NCBI GenBank assembly: GCA_904374385.1
Contig: CAJFGA010000014.1
Span: 1-37,824 of the forward strand
DNA: 37,824 bases
Direction: 5' to 3'
Origin: an uncultured Clostridia bacterium
GTDB taxonomy: Bacteria; Bacillota; Clostridia; Christensenellales; Borkfalkiaceae
Positions 8,181 through 16,027 of this stretch are shown here, piece by piece; position 1 is the stretch's first letter; every line of letters begins with the position of its first letter. The notes under the pieces are model-generated. The model made no database searches, was not told the DNA's origin, and saw only the letters and a list, made by a program, of their open reading frames with translations. The position numbers and the translations under genes are program-made.

Positions 8181-8186
8181 AAACGG

Positions 8187-8216
8187 TTGACAGCCGCCGC
8201 GCATTTTATGTATAAT
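8187..8216 (+). promoter_or_regulatory. rpmH promoter
   Basis: TTGACA (8187-8192) and TATAAT (8211-8216) have an 18-base spacer. A short leader with AGGAG precedes rpmH. It lies in the 76-base gap after dnaN. Confidence 0.85.
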
Positions 8217-8256
8217 AGGGTGCGAACGATATTAAAATAGGAGAATTGGCGTTAAA

Positions 8257-8391
8257 ATGAAGAGAACTTACCAGCCTAAAAAGAGGCAGAGAAGCAAAGT
8301 ACACGGTTTTCGTCAGAGAATGAAGACCCAGGGAGGCAGAAAGACCCTGAAGAGAAGGAGAGACAAGGGCAGAAAGAAGATCTCTGCTTGA
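8257..8391 (+). CDS. rpmH: 50S ribosomal protein L34
   Basis: This 44-residue, strongly basic protein reads [14 protein letters not shown], then HGFRQRMKT, then [14 protein letters not shown], the classic L34 pattern. AGGAG precedes the ATG. It directly precedes rnpA, as in nearly all bacteria. Confidence 0.98.
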   Translation: MKRTYQPKKRQRSKVHGFRQRMKTQGGRKTLKRRRDKGRKKISA

Positions 8392-8414
8392 CCTCTCGCC
8401 GAAAAAGGTGCGTC

Positions 8415-8735
8415 TTGTATACGAGATTAAAGAAAAACAGCGATTTTCAGAAATTGTTTGCAAGGGGAAAAAAAGCTTTTTCCCCTGCTTTAATTGTACT
8501 GTATTTGCCCGCCAAGGAAACGAGAATGGGGCTTTGCGTGAGCAAAAAGCACGGAAAAAGCGTCAGGCGCAACCGCATCAAACGGCTGCTGAGGGAGGCT
8601 TTTCGCGCCGTTTGCGGCGGGCTGCAGGGAAATTATATCTTTGTGCTCATCCCCAAACAGGCAGAAACGTATTCGCTGGACAAGTTTAAAAAGTGCCTTT
8701 ATTCTGCTTTGAAGCGGGAGGGGCTGATCGAATGA
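8415..8735 (+). CDS. rnpA: Ribonuclease P protein component
   Basis: RnpA is the protein subunit that assists the RNase P ribozyme in 5' tRNA maturation. Family landmarks are the N-terminal [16 protein letters not shown] and the RNR-type motif [15 protein letters not shown] near the middle. I chose the TTG at 8415 (106 residues) because AAGG lies upstream and the protein then begins in the usual place. An in-frame TTG at 8388, overlapping the rpmH stop, would add nine residues. Confidence 0.93.
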   Translation: MYTRLKKNSDFQKLFARGKKAFSPALIVLYLPAKETRMGLCVSKKHGKSVRRNRIKRLLREAFRAVCGGLQGNYIFVLIPKQAETYSLDKFKKCLYSALKREGLIE

Positions 8736-9025
8736 ACGGGCCGGCTGTGCGAAAAATTTGGAAAAAATTGCGCCGCACCGTATTCAAGCCGTATATTAAG
8801 ATGCTGCTCATGCATGCCATCGTCTTTTATCAGAAATACTTTTCGAGAAAGATGTGTCTTTACCGCCCTACCTGTTCGCAGTATATGCTGGAAGCCATCA
8901 ATAATCACGGCGTGATCATCGGCATACTGCTCGGTTCGTGGCGGATTTTGCGTTGCAACCCCTTTTCGAAGGGAGGATACGACCCCGTACCCGAAAATTA
9001 TTTTAAAGTGCGGTGGCTATATTAA
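8732..9025 (+). CDS. yidD: Membrane protein insertion efficiency factor YidD
   Basis: This 97-residue protein carries the YidD/DUF37 core: [22 protein letters not shown], then [20 protein letters not shown]. It is a small membrane-associated helper of YidC-dependent insertion. The ATG overlaps the rnpA stop (ATGA) and GGGAGGGG precedes it, so translation is coupled. Confidence 0.96.
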   Translation: MNGPAVRKIWKKLRRTVFKPYIKMLLMHAIVFYQKYFSRKMCLYRPTCSQYMLEAINNHGVIIGILLGSWRILRCNPFSKGGYDPVPENYFKVRWLY

Positions 9026-9045
9026 TTTTTTTTGGTAAATAGGGA

Positions 9046-10545
9046 ATGTTCAATTTTTTGACTACGCTGGGTTCCGGCCAGTTGATCGAATTGTTTTTTT
9101 TGGAGGGCAGCGGCGGACTGAACTGGATCGGCCGGGTCATCGGCTGGATCATCGAACTGTTTGGCAGCTATGTGGGCCTGGGCATCATCGTGTTCACCCT
9201 CGTTTTAAAGCTGATCACCCTCCCCCTCGACATCTACTCCAAATCCAAGATGCGTAAAAACAGCTTGAAGATGGAGAAAATGCGGCCGCAGCTCGAGAAA
9301 CTGCAAAAACAATACCAAAACGACCAGCAAACGTACAATATGAAGATGATGGAGCTGTACAAAAAGAACGGCTACTCTATGTTCGGCGCCTGTCTTCCCA
9401 TGATCGTGACGCTCGTCATCTTCTTTTTCGTGCTCGGCGCGTTTACTTCTTATTCGCAGTATTCCAATGTTCGGCTGTACAACGACATGGGAAACAGCTA
9501 TTCGGAAGCCATCCTCGCCTATGCGCCCGAACCGGGAGAGGCGGTGATCACTTCCCCTACGGCGACCGATCAGACGGATGAAAACGGAAATCCAGTCTAT
9601 TTGATCACCCGCACGGTGGAAGCGTATGCAGACGATCATTTTGTAGCGTATACGCAGGTACAGAATTATTACACTTCCGATCAGGCGATAATCGCCGACC
9701 CTTCCCTCATCGTTTGGGATGACGTGGAAGTGACGAGCGCTTATTATGTAAATACGAGCGCGGTGCTCTCCTCTACAGACGCAAACGTGCAGGCGGCGCT
9801 GGAAGAGATCCGGCAGGCGCACGCAGAGGACGAAACCGCGATGACGGACGACAGGCTCGCGCAGGAATATGTCAAACAAGCGGGCAGGGACGCCGCCGAA
9901 GCGGTGTACGATACCGGAAAATCCGGATTTTTGTGGGTCAAAAACATTTGGCTGCCCGACACTTCGTACAATCATCCCGTACAGGGATACAGCGATTTCC
10001 GCAGTTCGGCAAGCCGCGTGAACGTAGATATCACAGAACCTTTTTACGAAGAAGTGACGTATAACCTCTCCTACGAAAAGGGAGCGGCGAACGGGTATTA
10101 TATCCTCATCGTCATTTCGATAGGCAGCATGTTCCTTTCGCAGTTTATCGTATCGAAGAGCAATAAGGCGCAGAACGAATTGCAGACGGCGGACGGGAGA
10201 GGCAAAAAGACGCAGAAGATCATGATGATCGTGATGCCGATCATCTTCGGCGTGTTCGCCTTTATGTACAGCGCGGCGTTCAGTATTTACATGATCGTGA
10301 GCAACTTGTTCGGCATATTGAGTACCGTTCTCATCAACTTGATCATCGACAGAAAATTTGCTAAGATAGAAGAAAAAGAGATACAGGAAAAGTACAGCAA
10401 ACGCATCCCGCAGGCGTCGCGTGCCGCACAGGGCGGCAGCGCGGGAGCTGTAAAAATTAAGGATAAAGACAAAAAAATCGATCCGCAGACGATTTCGAAT
10501 ACGCAGGACAAAGATTCGGCGCGGAAGGGAGGAAAGAAAAAATGA
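9046..10545 (+). CDS. yidC: YidC/Oxa1-type membrane protein insertase with enlarged external loop
   Basis: YidC inserts and folds membrane proteins alone or with SecYEG. The insertase core is clear: GIIVFTLVLKLITLPLD near residues 46-62, a charged cytoplasmic hairpin KMRPQLEKLQKQYQ, the CLPMIV helix from about 115, and three later helices from about 350 to 430. Between the second and third core helices lies about 210 residues (138-349), where Gram-positive YidC usually has a few dozen. The insert is acidic and Tyr/Thr-rich, ending near FLWVKNIWLPD. At 499 residues it is about twice the usual Firmicutes length. The ribosome binding site is weak. Confidence 0.95.
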   Translation: MFNFLTTLGSGQLIELFFLEGSGGLNWIGRVIGWIIELFGSYVGLGIIVFTLVLKLITLPLDIYSKSKMRKNSLKMEKMRPQLEKLQKQYQNDQQTYNMKMMELYKKNGYSMFGACLPMIVTLVIFFFVLGAFTSYSQYSNVRLYNDMGNSYSEAILAYAPEPGEAVITSPTATDQTDENGNPVYLITRTVEAYADDHFVAYTQVQNYYTSDQAIIADPSLIVWDDVEVTSAYYVNTSAVLSSTDANVQAALEEIRQAHAEDETAMTDDRLAQEYVKQAGRDAAEAVYDTGKSGFLWVKNIWLPDTSYNHPVQGYSDFRSSASRVNVDITEPFYEEVTYNLSYEKGAANGYYILIVISIGSMFLSQFIVSKSNKAQNELQTADGRGKKTQKIMMIVMPIIFGVFAFMYSAAFSIYMIVSNLFGILSTVLINLIIDRKFAKIEEKEIQEKYSKRIPQASRAAQGGSAGAVKIKDKDKKIDPQTISNTQDKDSARKGGKKK

Positions 10546-11417
10546 ACGAATACGAATTCACCGGAAAAACGGTGGAAGAGGCGGTGGATGAGGGACTAAA
10601 AGCCCTCGGGCTTGCCAGGGAAGAGGCGGAAGTCGTCGTCATCGAAGAAGGAAAAAAAGGCCTTTTTAAATCGGTGAAGGCAAAGGTGAAGATCTCGAAG
10701 AAGAGGACGGACGGCGAACGCGCGGTGGAATTTTTGGAAGGGTTATTTTCCATTTTGAACATCGCGGCGACGGAAGAACTGGAAGAGGACGAAGAGCACA
10801 CCAAGATCAACGTGATCACGACCAATTCTTATTCGGTGATCGGGCACAGGGGCGAGATCCTCGACGCGCTGCAAGTTTTGGCGGGCGCGGTTGCCAACAT
10901 CGGCAGAGAGGAATATAAGCGCGTGGTCGTAGACTGCGAGAATTACCGCGAAAAGAGGGAAGAAACGTTAAAGCGCCTTGCGAACAAGCTGGCGGAAAAG
11001 GCGGTGCGCACGGGAAGGAAGCTGTCGTTAGAGCCGATGAGCCCCTATGAGCGTCGCGTGATCCATTCTGCCCTTGCAGACAGTACGGAAGTCAAGACGC
11101 AGAGCGAGGGCAAAGAGCCCAACCGCTATATCGTGGTCATTCCCAACAATCTGCGGCCCGGTTCCGACCGCTTTGACAGGCGCGGCGGGTTCAACCGCGA
11201 CAGGAATTTTAATAACCGTGACCGCGGCGGGCGCGGGTTCAATAAGGACAGGCGCGACAGGAACGACCGCGGCGGCAAACCGTACGAAAAGCGCGATAGA
11301 AGGGATAGGCCTGCGGGCGGCGCAAAGCCGGCGGCGAAGCGCACCCCCTACTTCGGCACATACCTCGGCAACAGCAACGACGTTAAAAAGACGGACGAAC
11401 AAAACAGCGAAGAATAA
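10542..11417 (+). CDS. jag: Jag/KhpB RNA-binding protein with Arg/Gly-rich tail
   Basis: The Jag_N domain occupies about residues 1-52 (EFTGKTVEEAVDEGL to GLFKSVKAKV). A KH domain follows with SYSVIGHRGEILDALQVL replacing the usual GxxIGxxG region. An R3H domain follows, with PMSPYERRVIHSAL near residues 165-180. After PNNLRPG the protein continues into about 75 residues rich in Arg, Gly, Asp and Asn (about 205-262), likely disordered. KhpB acts with KhpA as a global RNA-binding partner. The start overlaps the yidC stop (ATGA), and GGGAGGA precedes it. Confidence 0.95.
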   Translation: MNEYEFTGKTVEEAVDEGLKALGLAREEAEVVVIEEGKKGLFKSVKAKVKISKKRTDGERAVEFLEGLFSILNIAATEELEEDEEHTKINVITTNSYSVIGHRGEILDALQVLAGAVANIGREEYKRVVVDCENYREKREETLKRLANKLAEKAVRTGRKLSLEPMSPYERRVIHSALADSTEVKTQSEGKEPNRYIVVIPNNLRPGSDRFDRRGGFNRDRNFNNRDRGGRGFNKDRRDRNDRGGKPYEKRDRRDRPAGGAKPAAKRTPYFGTYLGNSNDVKKTDEQNSEE

Positions 11418-11431
11418 GGCGCAAACAGCGC

Positions 11432-11464
11432 AAAAGAGGCGGCATTTTTGCCGCCTCTTTTATA
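11432..11464 (+). terminator. Terminator of the dnaN-jag block
   Basis: AAAAGAGGCGGC and GCCGCCTCTTTT form a perfect stem around ATTTTT, followed by T-rich sequence. It begins 15 bases after the jag stop. Confidence 0.92.
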
Positions 11465-11544
11465 TTTTTAAATTTTCCACGCCGACAGATACCGCGAAAA
11501 ATAATTTTCTCCGCGTAAAATGCAGAGCATTTTGGTTTCGTATA

Positions 11545-11760
11545 TAATTCTAATCCCCTTCGGGAGAAACGTTTGCATATTTTTCTTCCTGCCTTCCCCA
11601 AGGGGGCCCGCTTGCGGCGGATGAGGGACTAAACATTTCTTCTCCCCCTCATCAGTCACCTTCGGTGACAGCTTCCCCTTAGGGGGAAGCCTTTTTGTTC
11701 GTCCAATAATCAGTCACCTTTCGCGACGACCCCAGGGGGGAAGTCTTTTTTACTCGGTCA
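11545..11760 (+). repeat. Composite dispersed repeat, left copy of inverted pair
   Basis: The block runs CCCCTTCGGGAGAAACGTT, a TTCTTCCTGCCTTCCCC arm, CCGCTTGCGGCGGATGAGGG, the CCCTCATCAGTCACC core, GGTGACAGCTTCCCC, then TTTTTGTTCGTCCAATAATC and a third hairpin unit. The reverse complement of 13965-14175 repeats this order almost base for base. This 430-base gap (11418-11847) holds no gene besides the jag terminator. Confidence 0.8.
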
Positions 11761-11847
11761 AATACAGCGACAACTTAGATATAAGGAGAATCCTTTTTTG
11801 ACGCAGGATCGGTCGTTTTTCGTGACAGAGAGGGAAGACAACCGCAG

Positions 11848-13218
11848 CTATTTCATATATTTTCGGATGATTTTTTCCTTTTGCGGGGAAGCGGGGGCAT
11901 AGCGGAAAGGAAGGTCGATCTTTGTGCTTTTATCGAGAATGCCTTTGACATGAGAAAAGGCAAAAAATCCGCGCGGGCCGTGATAGGCGCCCGTACCGCT
12001 CTCCCCTACGCCGCCGAAGCCGAGTTCATGAGAGGTGAGGTGAACGACCGTATCGTTGATACAGCCGCCGCCGAAAGAGATCTCTCGAATGGCGCGCATG
12101 GCGGCGCTCTTGTTTTTGCCGAACCAGTAGAGGGCGAGCGGCGAGGGATTGCGGGCGATCGCCCCCTTTATATCGTCGAAGGAAGCCGCTTCCAAAACGG
12201 GCAGTACGGGGCCGAAAATTTCCTGTTGCATAATCGCGTCATCCAAAGAGACACCTTCCGTCACGGTGGGCGAAATTTTTAAGGACGCCTCGTCCGTTTC
12301 GCCGCCGAAGGAAACTTTGGAAGGGTCGATGAGGGCTGCCACGCGATCGAATTGGCGCCTGTCGATCATCTTAGGGTAATCCGGATTTTTCAGAGGGTCT
12401 TTGCCGTACATGCGGACGATTTCCTCTTCTAATGCGGCGACGAACGCGGCTTTGCGGTTCGGGTGGGCGAGCACATAGTCGGGCGCGACGCACGTTTGCC
12501 CCGCATTGAGAAATTTGCCGAAGGCGATCCGCCGCGCCGCAAGGCGCACATCCGCATCCTCGGTAAGGATACAGGGGCTTTTTCCGCCCAGTTCTAAGAT
12601 GGCGGGCGTCAGATTTTTTGCGGCGCCGACGGCGGCGCGGCGGCCCGTCTCTTTGCCGCCCGTAAAAAATAGGACGTCATATTTAAAATCAAATAAATTT
12701 GCGTTCGCTTCCCTGTCCCCCTCGATCGGGGCGACATAAGAGGGAGGAAAGGCGGCTTCGATCACCTTGCGGATGACCTGCGCCGTATGGGGAGATTTTG
12801 CGCTCGGCTTGACGAGCGCCGTATTGCCCGCCGCAAGGCAGTCGACGAGGGGTACCATTGTCAATTGAAAGGGATAGTTCCACGGGCTGACGATGAGCGC
12901 CGTGCCATAGGGCGACGGAACGGAAAAACTTTTGGCGGGAAACTGGGAGAGGGGCGTTTTGACCGATACCGCGCGCATGAGTTTTTTGACATGTTTCTGC
13001 ATGTAAGATATTTCCGCATACACCATGCCGAGTTCGGTCATGTAGCTTTCGAAGGGGCTTTTGGAGAGATCGGCGCGGAGCGCTTCGAGAATTTCCCCTT
13101 CATGAGAGCGGATCGCATGCAACAGCTTTTCCAGAGCGCGGATGCGAAAGGATGCTTCCAACGTTTTTCCTTCCGAAAAAAAGGCGCGCTGTGCCTGCAA
13201 CAGGGAAGGTATATCCAT
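11848..13218 (-). CDS. Aldehyde dehydrogenase, class 3-like
   Basis: This 456-residue NAD(P)-dependent aldehyde dehydrogenase oxidises an aldehyde to the acid. Catalytic residues are in place: Asn114 in SPWNYP, Glu209 in LELGGKSP and Cys243 in GQTCVAPD. The length and the missing N-terminal extension match class 3 enzymes such as YwdH or fatty aldehyde dehydrogenases. A C-terminal tail follows FSHVKGILDKS and ends in basic residues, without a clear membrane anchor. AAGGAG precedes the ATG. It stands alone and diverges from the small membrane protein at 13440. The substrate cannot be read from sequence. Confidence 0.95.
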   Translation of the reverse strand: MDIPSLLQAQRAFFSEGKTLEASFRIRALEKLLHAIRSHEGEILEALRADLSKSPFESYMTELGMVYAEISYMQKHVKKLMRAVSVKTPLSQFPAKSFSVPSPYGTALIVSPWNYPFQLTMVPLVDCLAAGNTALVKPSAKSPHTAQVIRKVIEAAFPPSYVAPIEGDREANANLFDFKYDVLFFTGGKETGRRAAVGAAKNLTPAILELGGKSPCILTEDADVRLAARRIAFGKFLNAGQTCVAPDYVLAHPNRKAAFVAALEEEIVRMYGKDPLKNPDYPKMIDRRQFDRVAALIDPSKVSFGGETDEASLKISPTVTEGVSLDDAIMQQEIFGPVLPVLEAASFDDIKGAIARNPSPLALYWFGKNKSAAMRAIREISFGGGCINDTVVHLTSHELGFGGVGESGTGAYHGPRGFFAFSHVKGILDKSTKIDLPFRYAPASPQKEKIIRKYMK

Positions 13219-13269
13219 AATATTCTCCTTTGCAGGCGCCGACCGCAGTAAGGCGGCGCTTGCACTATC

Positions 13270-13297
13270 ATTATAACCCCTTTTCGGAAAAAAGCAA
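13270..13297 (-). promoter_or_regulatory. Promoter of the aldehyde dehydrogenase
   Basis: On the minus strand TTGCTT (13297-13292) and TATAAT (13275-13270) are 16 bases apart. The leader is about 45 bases. Confidence 0.6.
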
Positions 13298-13375
13298 CAG
13301 CTCCCGCAAAAAATCAGAAAAAAATCAAAGATTCATAAAATTTTAACATTTCAGAAATAATTGTTTTACTTTTTG

Positions 13376-13407
13376 CTGACAAAAGCGCAACACTTGCGCT
13401 CTATAAT
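13376..13407 (+). promoter_or_regulatory. Promoter with internal inverted repeat, small membrane protein
   Basis: TATAAT lies at 13402-13407. Immediately upstream is a perfect inverted repeat AGCGCAA-CAC-TTGCGCT (13384-13400), placed where RNA polymerase would contact the spacer. CTGACA at 13376 is a possible but poorly spaced -35, as would be expected of a promoter that needs or resists a regulator. Confidence 0.55.
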
Positions 13408-13439
13408 AAAGGAGCAAAAAGCAAAAGGAGCAAAGAGAT

Positions 13440-13787
13440 ATGATCAGCGAAAAGGAAAAGAAAGAGATCGAAAAAATGCGTTCCGCTTATGCGGAAAAAG
13501 AAACGACGCCCTTGGAAGAACTCAAAAGGAAAGACCGCGCGGCGCGGCGGCCCGCCGCGGTGTTCGCCTATATTTTCGGCATTGCGGGCGCTCTGGTGCT
13601 CGGCGTGGGGATGTGCCTCGCCATGCGGGTGATAGGCGATCTGTTTATTCTCGGGATCGCGGTAGGAATCGTCGGGATCGCGATGGTGGTTGCCAATTAT
13701 TTTATTTACAAGGCGATGCGCAAGGCGGGCAGAAAAAAACATGCACAGGAAATTTTAGATTTAAGCAATAAATTGCTCAATGAATGA
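13440..13787 (+). CDS. Small two-helix membrane protein of unknown function
   Basis: I do not recognise this 115-residue protein. It has a charged N-terminal half (Lys/Glu/Arg-rich, about residues 1-38), two hydrophobic segments near 39-62 and 66-92, and a basic C-terminus. Both ends are probably cytoplasmic. GGAGCAAAGAG precedes the ATG. It diverges from the aldehyde dehydrogenase and both lie between inverted copies of a repeat. A strong terminator follows. Confidence 0.75.
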   Translation: MISEKEKKEIEKMRSAYAEKETTPLEELKRKDRAARRPAAVFAYIFGIAGALVLGVGMCLAMRVIGDLFILGIAVGIVGIAMVVANYFIYKAMRKAGRKKHAQEILDLSNKLLNE

Positions 13788-13802
13788 AATGATCAATATA
13801 CA

Positions 13803-13836
13803 AGATCCCCGCAATGAAGCGGGGATCAAATTTTTG
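13803..13836 (+). terminator. Terminator of the small membrane protein gene
   Basis: GATCCCCGC (13804-13812) and GCGGGGATC (13819-13827) form a perfect stem, followed by AAATTTTTG. Confidence 0.9.
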
Positions 13837-13858
13837 TATTAAAAACCGCGGATCGTGC

Positions 13859-14175
13859 GCGTGAAACAGAATGCAATAGCGATGCGCAAAAAAAGCCCTC
13901 CCTTCGGGAGGGCACGGAATGCGGCCGATTAAATAAAAAGGTTTCCCCTTGGGGCAGTCACAGAAGGTGACCGAGAAAAAAAGGACTCCCCCGGGGTTGT
14001 CGCGAAAGGTGACTGATTATTGGACGAACAAAAAGGCTTCCCCCTTAGGGGAAGCTGTCACCGAAGGTGGCTGATGAGGGGGGGAAGGGATGTTTAGTCC
14101 CTCATCCGCCGCAAGCGGGCCCCCTTTGGGGAAGGCAGGAAGAAAAATATTTGAACGTTTCTCCCGAAGGGGAAG
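13859..14175 (-). repeat. Composite dispersed repeat, right copy of inverted pair
   Basis: Read on the minus strand, 14175-13965 repeats the 11545-11760 block in the same order. The remaining part (13859-13964) has GCGTGAAACAGA, GCAATAGCGATGC and a GCCCTCCC/GGGAGGGC hairpin, and is shared with 24577-24660. No gene is seen in 13788-14216. Confidence 0.8.
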
Positions 14176-14216
14176 GCAGAGAGATTGACCCGTTTACGGT
14201 AAGATGAAAAGTGAAT

Positions 14217-15926
14217 TCATGCGTCAATATTGCAGAAAGAAAATTGATCTACGTCAAACAGGCCCCGGTCGGACAATTTCAAGGAAGGAATGACGAGCAG
14301 GGCGAGAAAGGACAGGCTCATAAATGCGTCAAATCGGCGGTCTATGCCGAGGGCATAGGCGCGCGACAGAAGGGCCTGCGAACGGGTGACGTATTCTTCG
14401 GCGGGAAGGGAACTCATCAGCCCCGCAATATCGAGGGGAAGAGAATCTATGCGGCCGCCCGCGGCGATCGCCATACCGCCGCCGATGCGTTTGAGTTCGT
14501 TTACGGCCGCAGCCATGTCCGCATTGCGATCGCCGAGGACAATGACGTTGTGCGAGTCGTGCGCGACGGTCAGCGCGATCGCGCCGCCGTGCAGGCCGTA
14601 GCCCTCTAACAGCCCCAGCCCGATATTGCCCGTGTCGCGGTGCCGTTCGACAACGGCAAGTTTCAAAAGGTCTGTGCCCGATAAAACGACGTCACCGGCC
14701 TCGCTCTGTACGGTGCGCACCGCGCGTTCCGTGACGACGTTATCCGGCAGGATGCGGATGACATTGGCGCGGCTGCCCTTCAGCTTTAAGCGGAAAGAAT
14801 CGGGGGAAAGAACGCCGAGGTGTACGGTATTTTTTACTTCTTCCGGCAATGCGCGGCAGGAGGCGTCAAAGAGCGGCTTTCCCCCCTCCGCAACTTTTTT
14901 ACCCCCCTTAAAGGTCATAAAACAGCGAAAGTCTTTCAAGTCGTCGAACACGGCGATGTCCGCGTCATAGCCGGGCGCGATCGCACCCTTGCCTTTTAAA
15001 TGGTAACAATCGGCGGCGTTGAGGGTGGCGGCAATGACCGCCTGTACGGGATGCATGCCCGCTTTGACGGCGACGCGCAGGGCATTGTCTAAATGGCCGT
15101 TCTCCTGCAAGTCCGCGGCGTGGCGGTCGTCCGTACAGAAGAGAAAGCGGCGCAGATTATAGGGCGTGACTGCCCTGCAGTTGACGGCGACGTTGCGCGT
15201 TGCCGAACCCTCGCGCAGGTGAATATACATGCCTTTGGAAATTTTTTCCTCCGCCTCTTCGGGGCGGATGCACTCGTGATCGGTAGAGATGCCCGTGGCG
15301 ATATAGGCATTCAGTCCCCTGCCGCCCGTCGAGGGAGCGTGGCCGTCGATGATCTTGCCGGCGGCGCGCGCCCCTTCGAGTTTTTTGATCGCTTCGGGAT
15401 CTTTGGCCAAAACGCCGGGATAGTTCATAAATTCCCCTAAACCGAACAAAAAGTCCTCGCGGATAAATTTTTCGGTATCGGCGCCGGTGAGGACGGCCCC
15501 GCTCGTTTCAAAGGCGGTGGCGGGTACGCAGGAGGGAAGCATCACTTTGACTTCGAGCGGCGTATTTTCGGATGCTTTGTAAATATATTGCGCACCGGAA
15601 ATACCGCAGACGTTGGTGATCTCGTGCGGGTCGGCAATGACGGTGGTCGTGCCGCGCGGCATGACGAGGCCGGCAAACGCTTCCGGCGAGAGCTGCGAAC
15701 TTTCGATGTGTACATGTGCATCGATCAGCCCGGGTACGGCAATTTTGCCCTTAAGGTCGATCTCTTCCTGCCCTTCATAAGAGCCGTACCCGACGATTTT
15801 ATCCCCTTCTATGGCGATATCCGCGCCGATCAGTTCGCCCGTGAATACATTGACGAAACGGCCGTTTTTGAGGACGAGGGAGGCCTTTTTTGTGCCTAAA
15901 GCGGCGTCGATCCATTTTTCGATCAT
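14217..15926 (-). CDS. ade: Adenine deaminase
   Basis: This enzyme converts adenine to hypoxanthine and ammonia. The 569-residue length fits bacterial Ade. Amidohydrolase metal-site motifs are visible: DAHVHIESS (His71, His73), GEFMNYPGV, DGHAP, a later FCTDDRHAADL, and the C-terminal VAHDSHNVIVLG and GGMAI typical of Ade. I start it at the ATG at 15926 because GGAGG precedes it. The open frame continues 176 codons further upstream, but that part overlaps the permease gene in another frame and is not coding. It lies downstream of the purine permease on the same strand. Confidence 0.96.
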   Translation of the reverse strand: MIEKWIDAALGTKKASLVLKNGRFVNVFTGELIGADIAIEGDKIVGYGSYEGQEEIDLKGKIAVPGLIDAHVHIESSQLSPEAFAGLVMPRGTTTVIADPHEITNVCGISGAQYIYKASENTPLEVKVMLPSCVPATAFETSGAVLTGADTEKFIREDFLFGLGEFMNYPGVLAKDPEAIKKLEGARAAGKIIDGHAPSTGGRGLNAYIATGISTDHECIRPEEAEEKISKGMYIHLREGSATRNVAVNCRAVTPYNLRRFLFCTDDRHAADLQENGHLDNALRVAVKAGMHPVQAVIAATLNAADCYHLKGKGAIAPGYDADIAVFDDLKDFRCFMTFKGGKKVAEGGKPLFDASCRALPEEVKNTVHLGVLSPDSFRLKLKGSRANVIRILPDNVVTERAVRTVQSEAGDVVLSGTDLLKLAVVERHRDTGNIGLGLLEGYGLHGGAIALTVAHDSHNVIVLGDRNADMAAAVNELKRIGGGMAIAAGGRIDSLPLDIAGLMSSLPAEEYVTRSQALLSRAYALGIDRRFDAFMSLSFLALLVIPSLKLSDRGLFDVDQFSFCNIDA

Positions 15927-15967
15927 AATTTCCTCCGAGGAGCGGCTTGCCGTGTCAGGCGGCAGCC

Positions 15968-16004
15968 TAAAAATGTCCGCCGCGGCATTGCAGTGCCGCG
16001 GCGG
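15968..16004 (-). terminator. GC-rich hairpin between permease and deaminase genes
   Basis: CCGCCGCGGCA (15977-15987) and TGCCGCGGCGG (15994-16004) form an 11-bp perfect stem. For leftward transcripts it is followed by CATTTTTA. It could partly terminate after the permease or protect the message end. Confidence 0.65.
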
Positions 16005-16027
16005 CGTTTTTGCGCGGAGCGCGCAAG

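Noticed and set aside
13858..13870. parS half-site CGTGAAACA inside a repeat (also near 24577)
   Set aside because: Only one arm is present, without the palindromic partner, and it is part of the repeat module.
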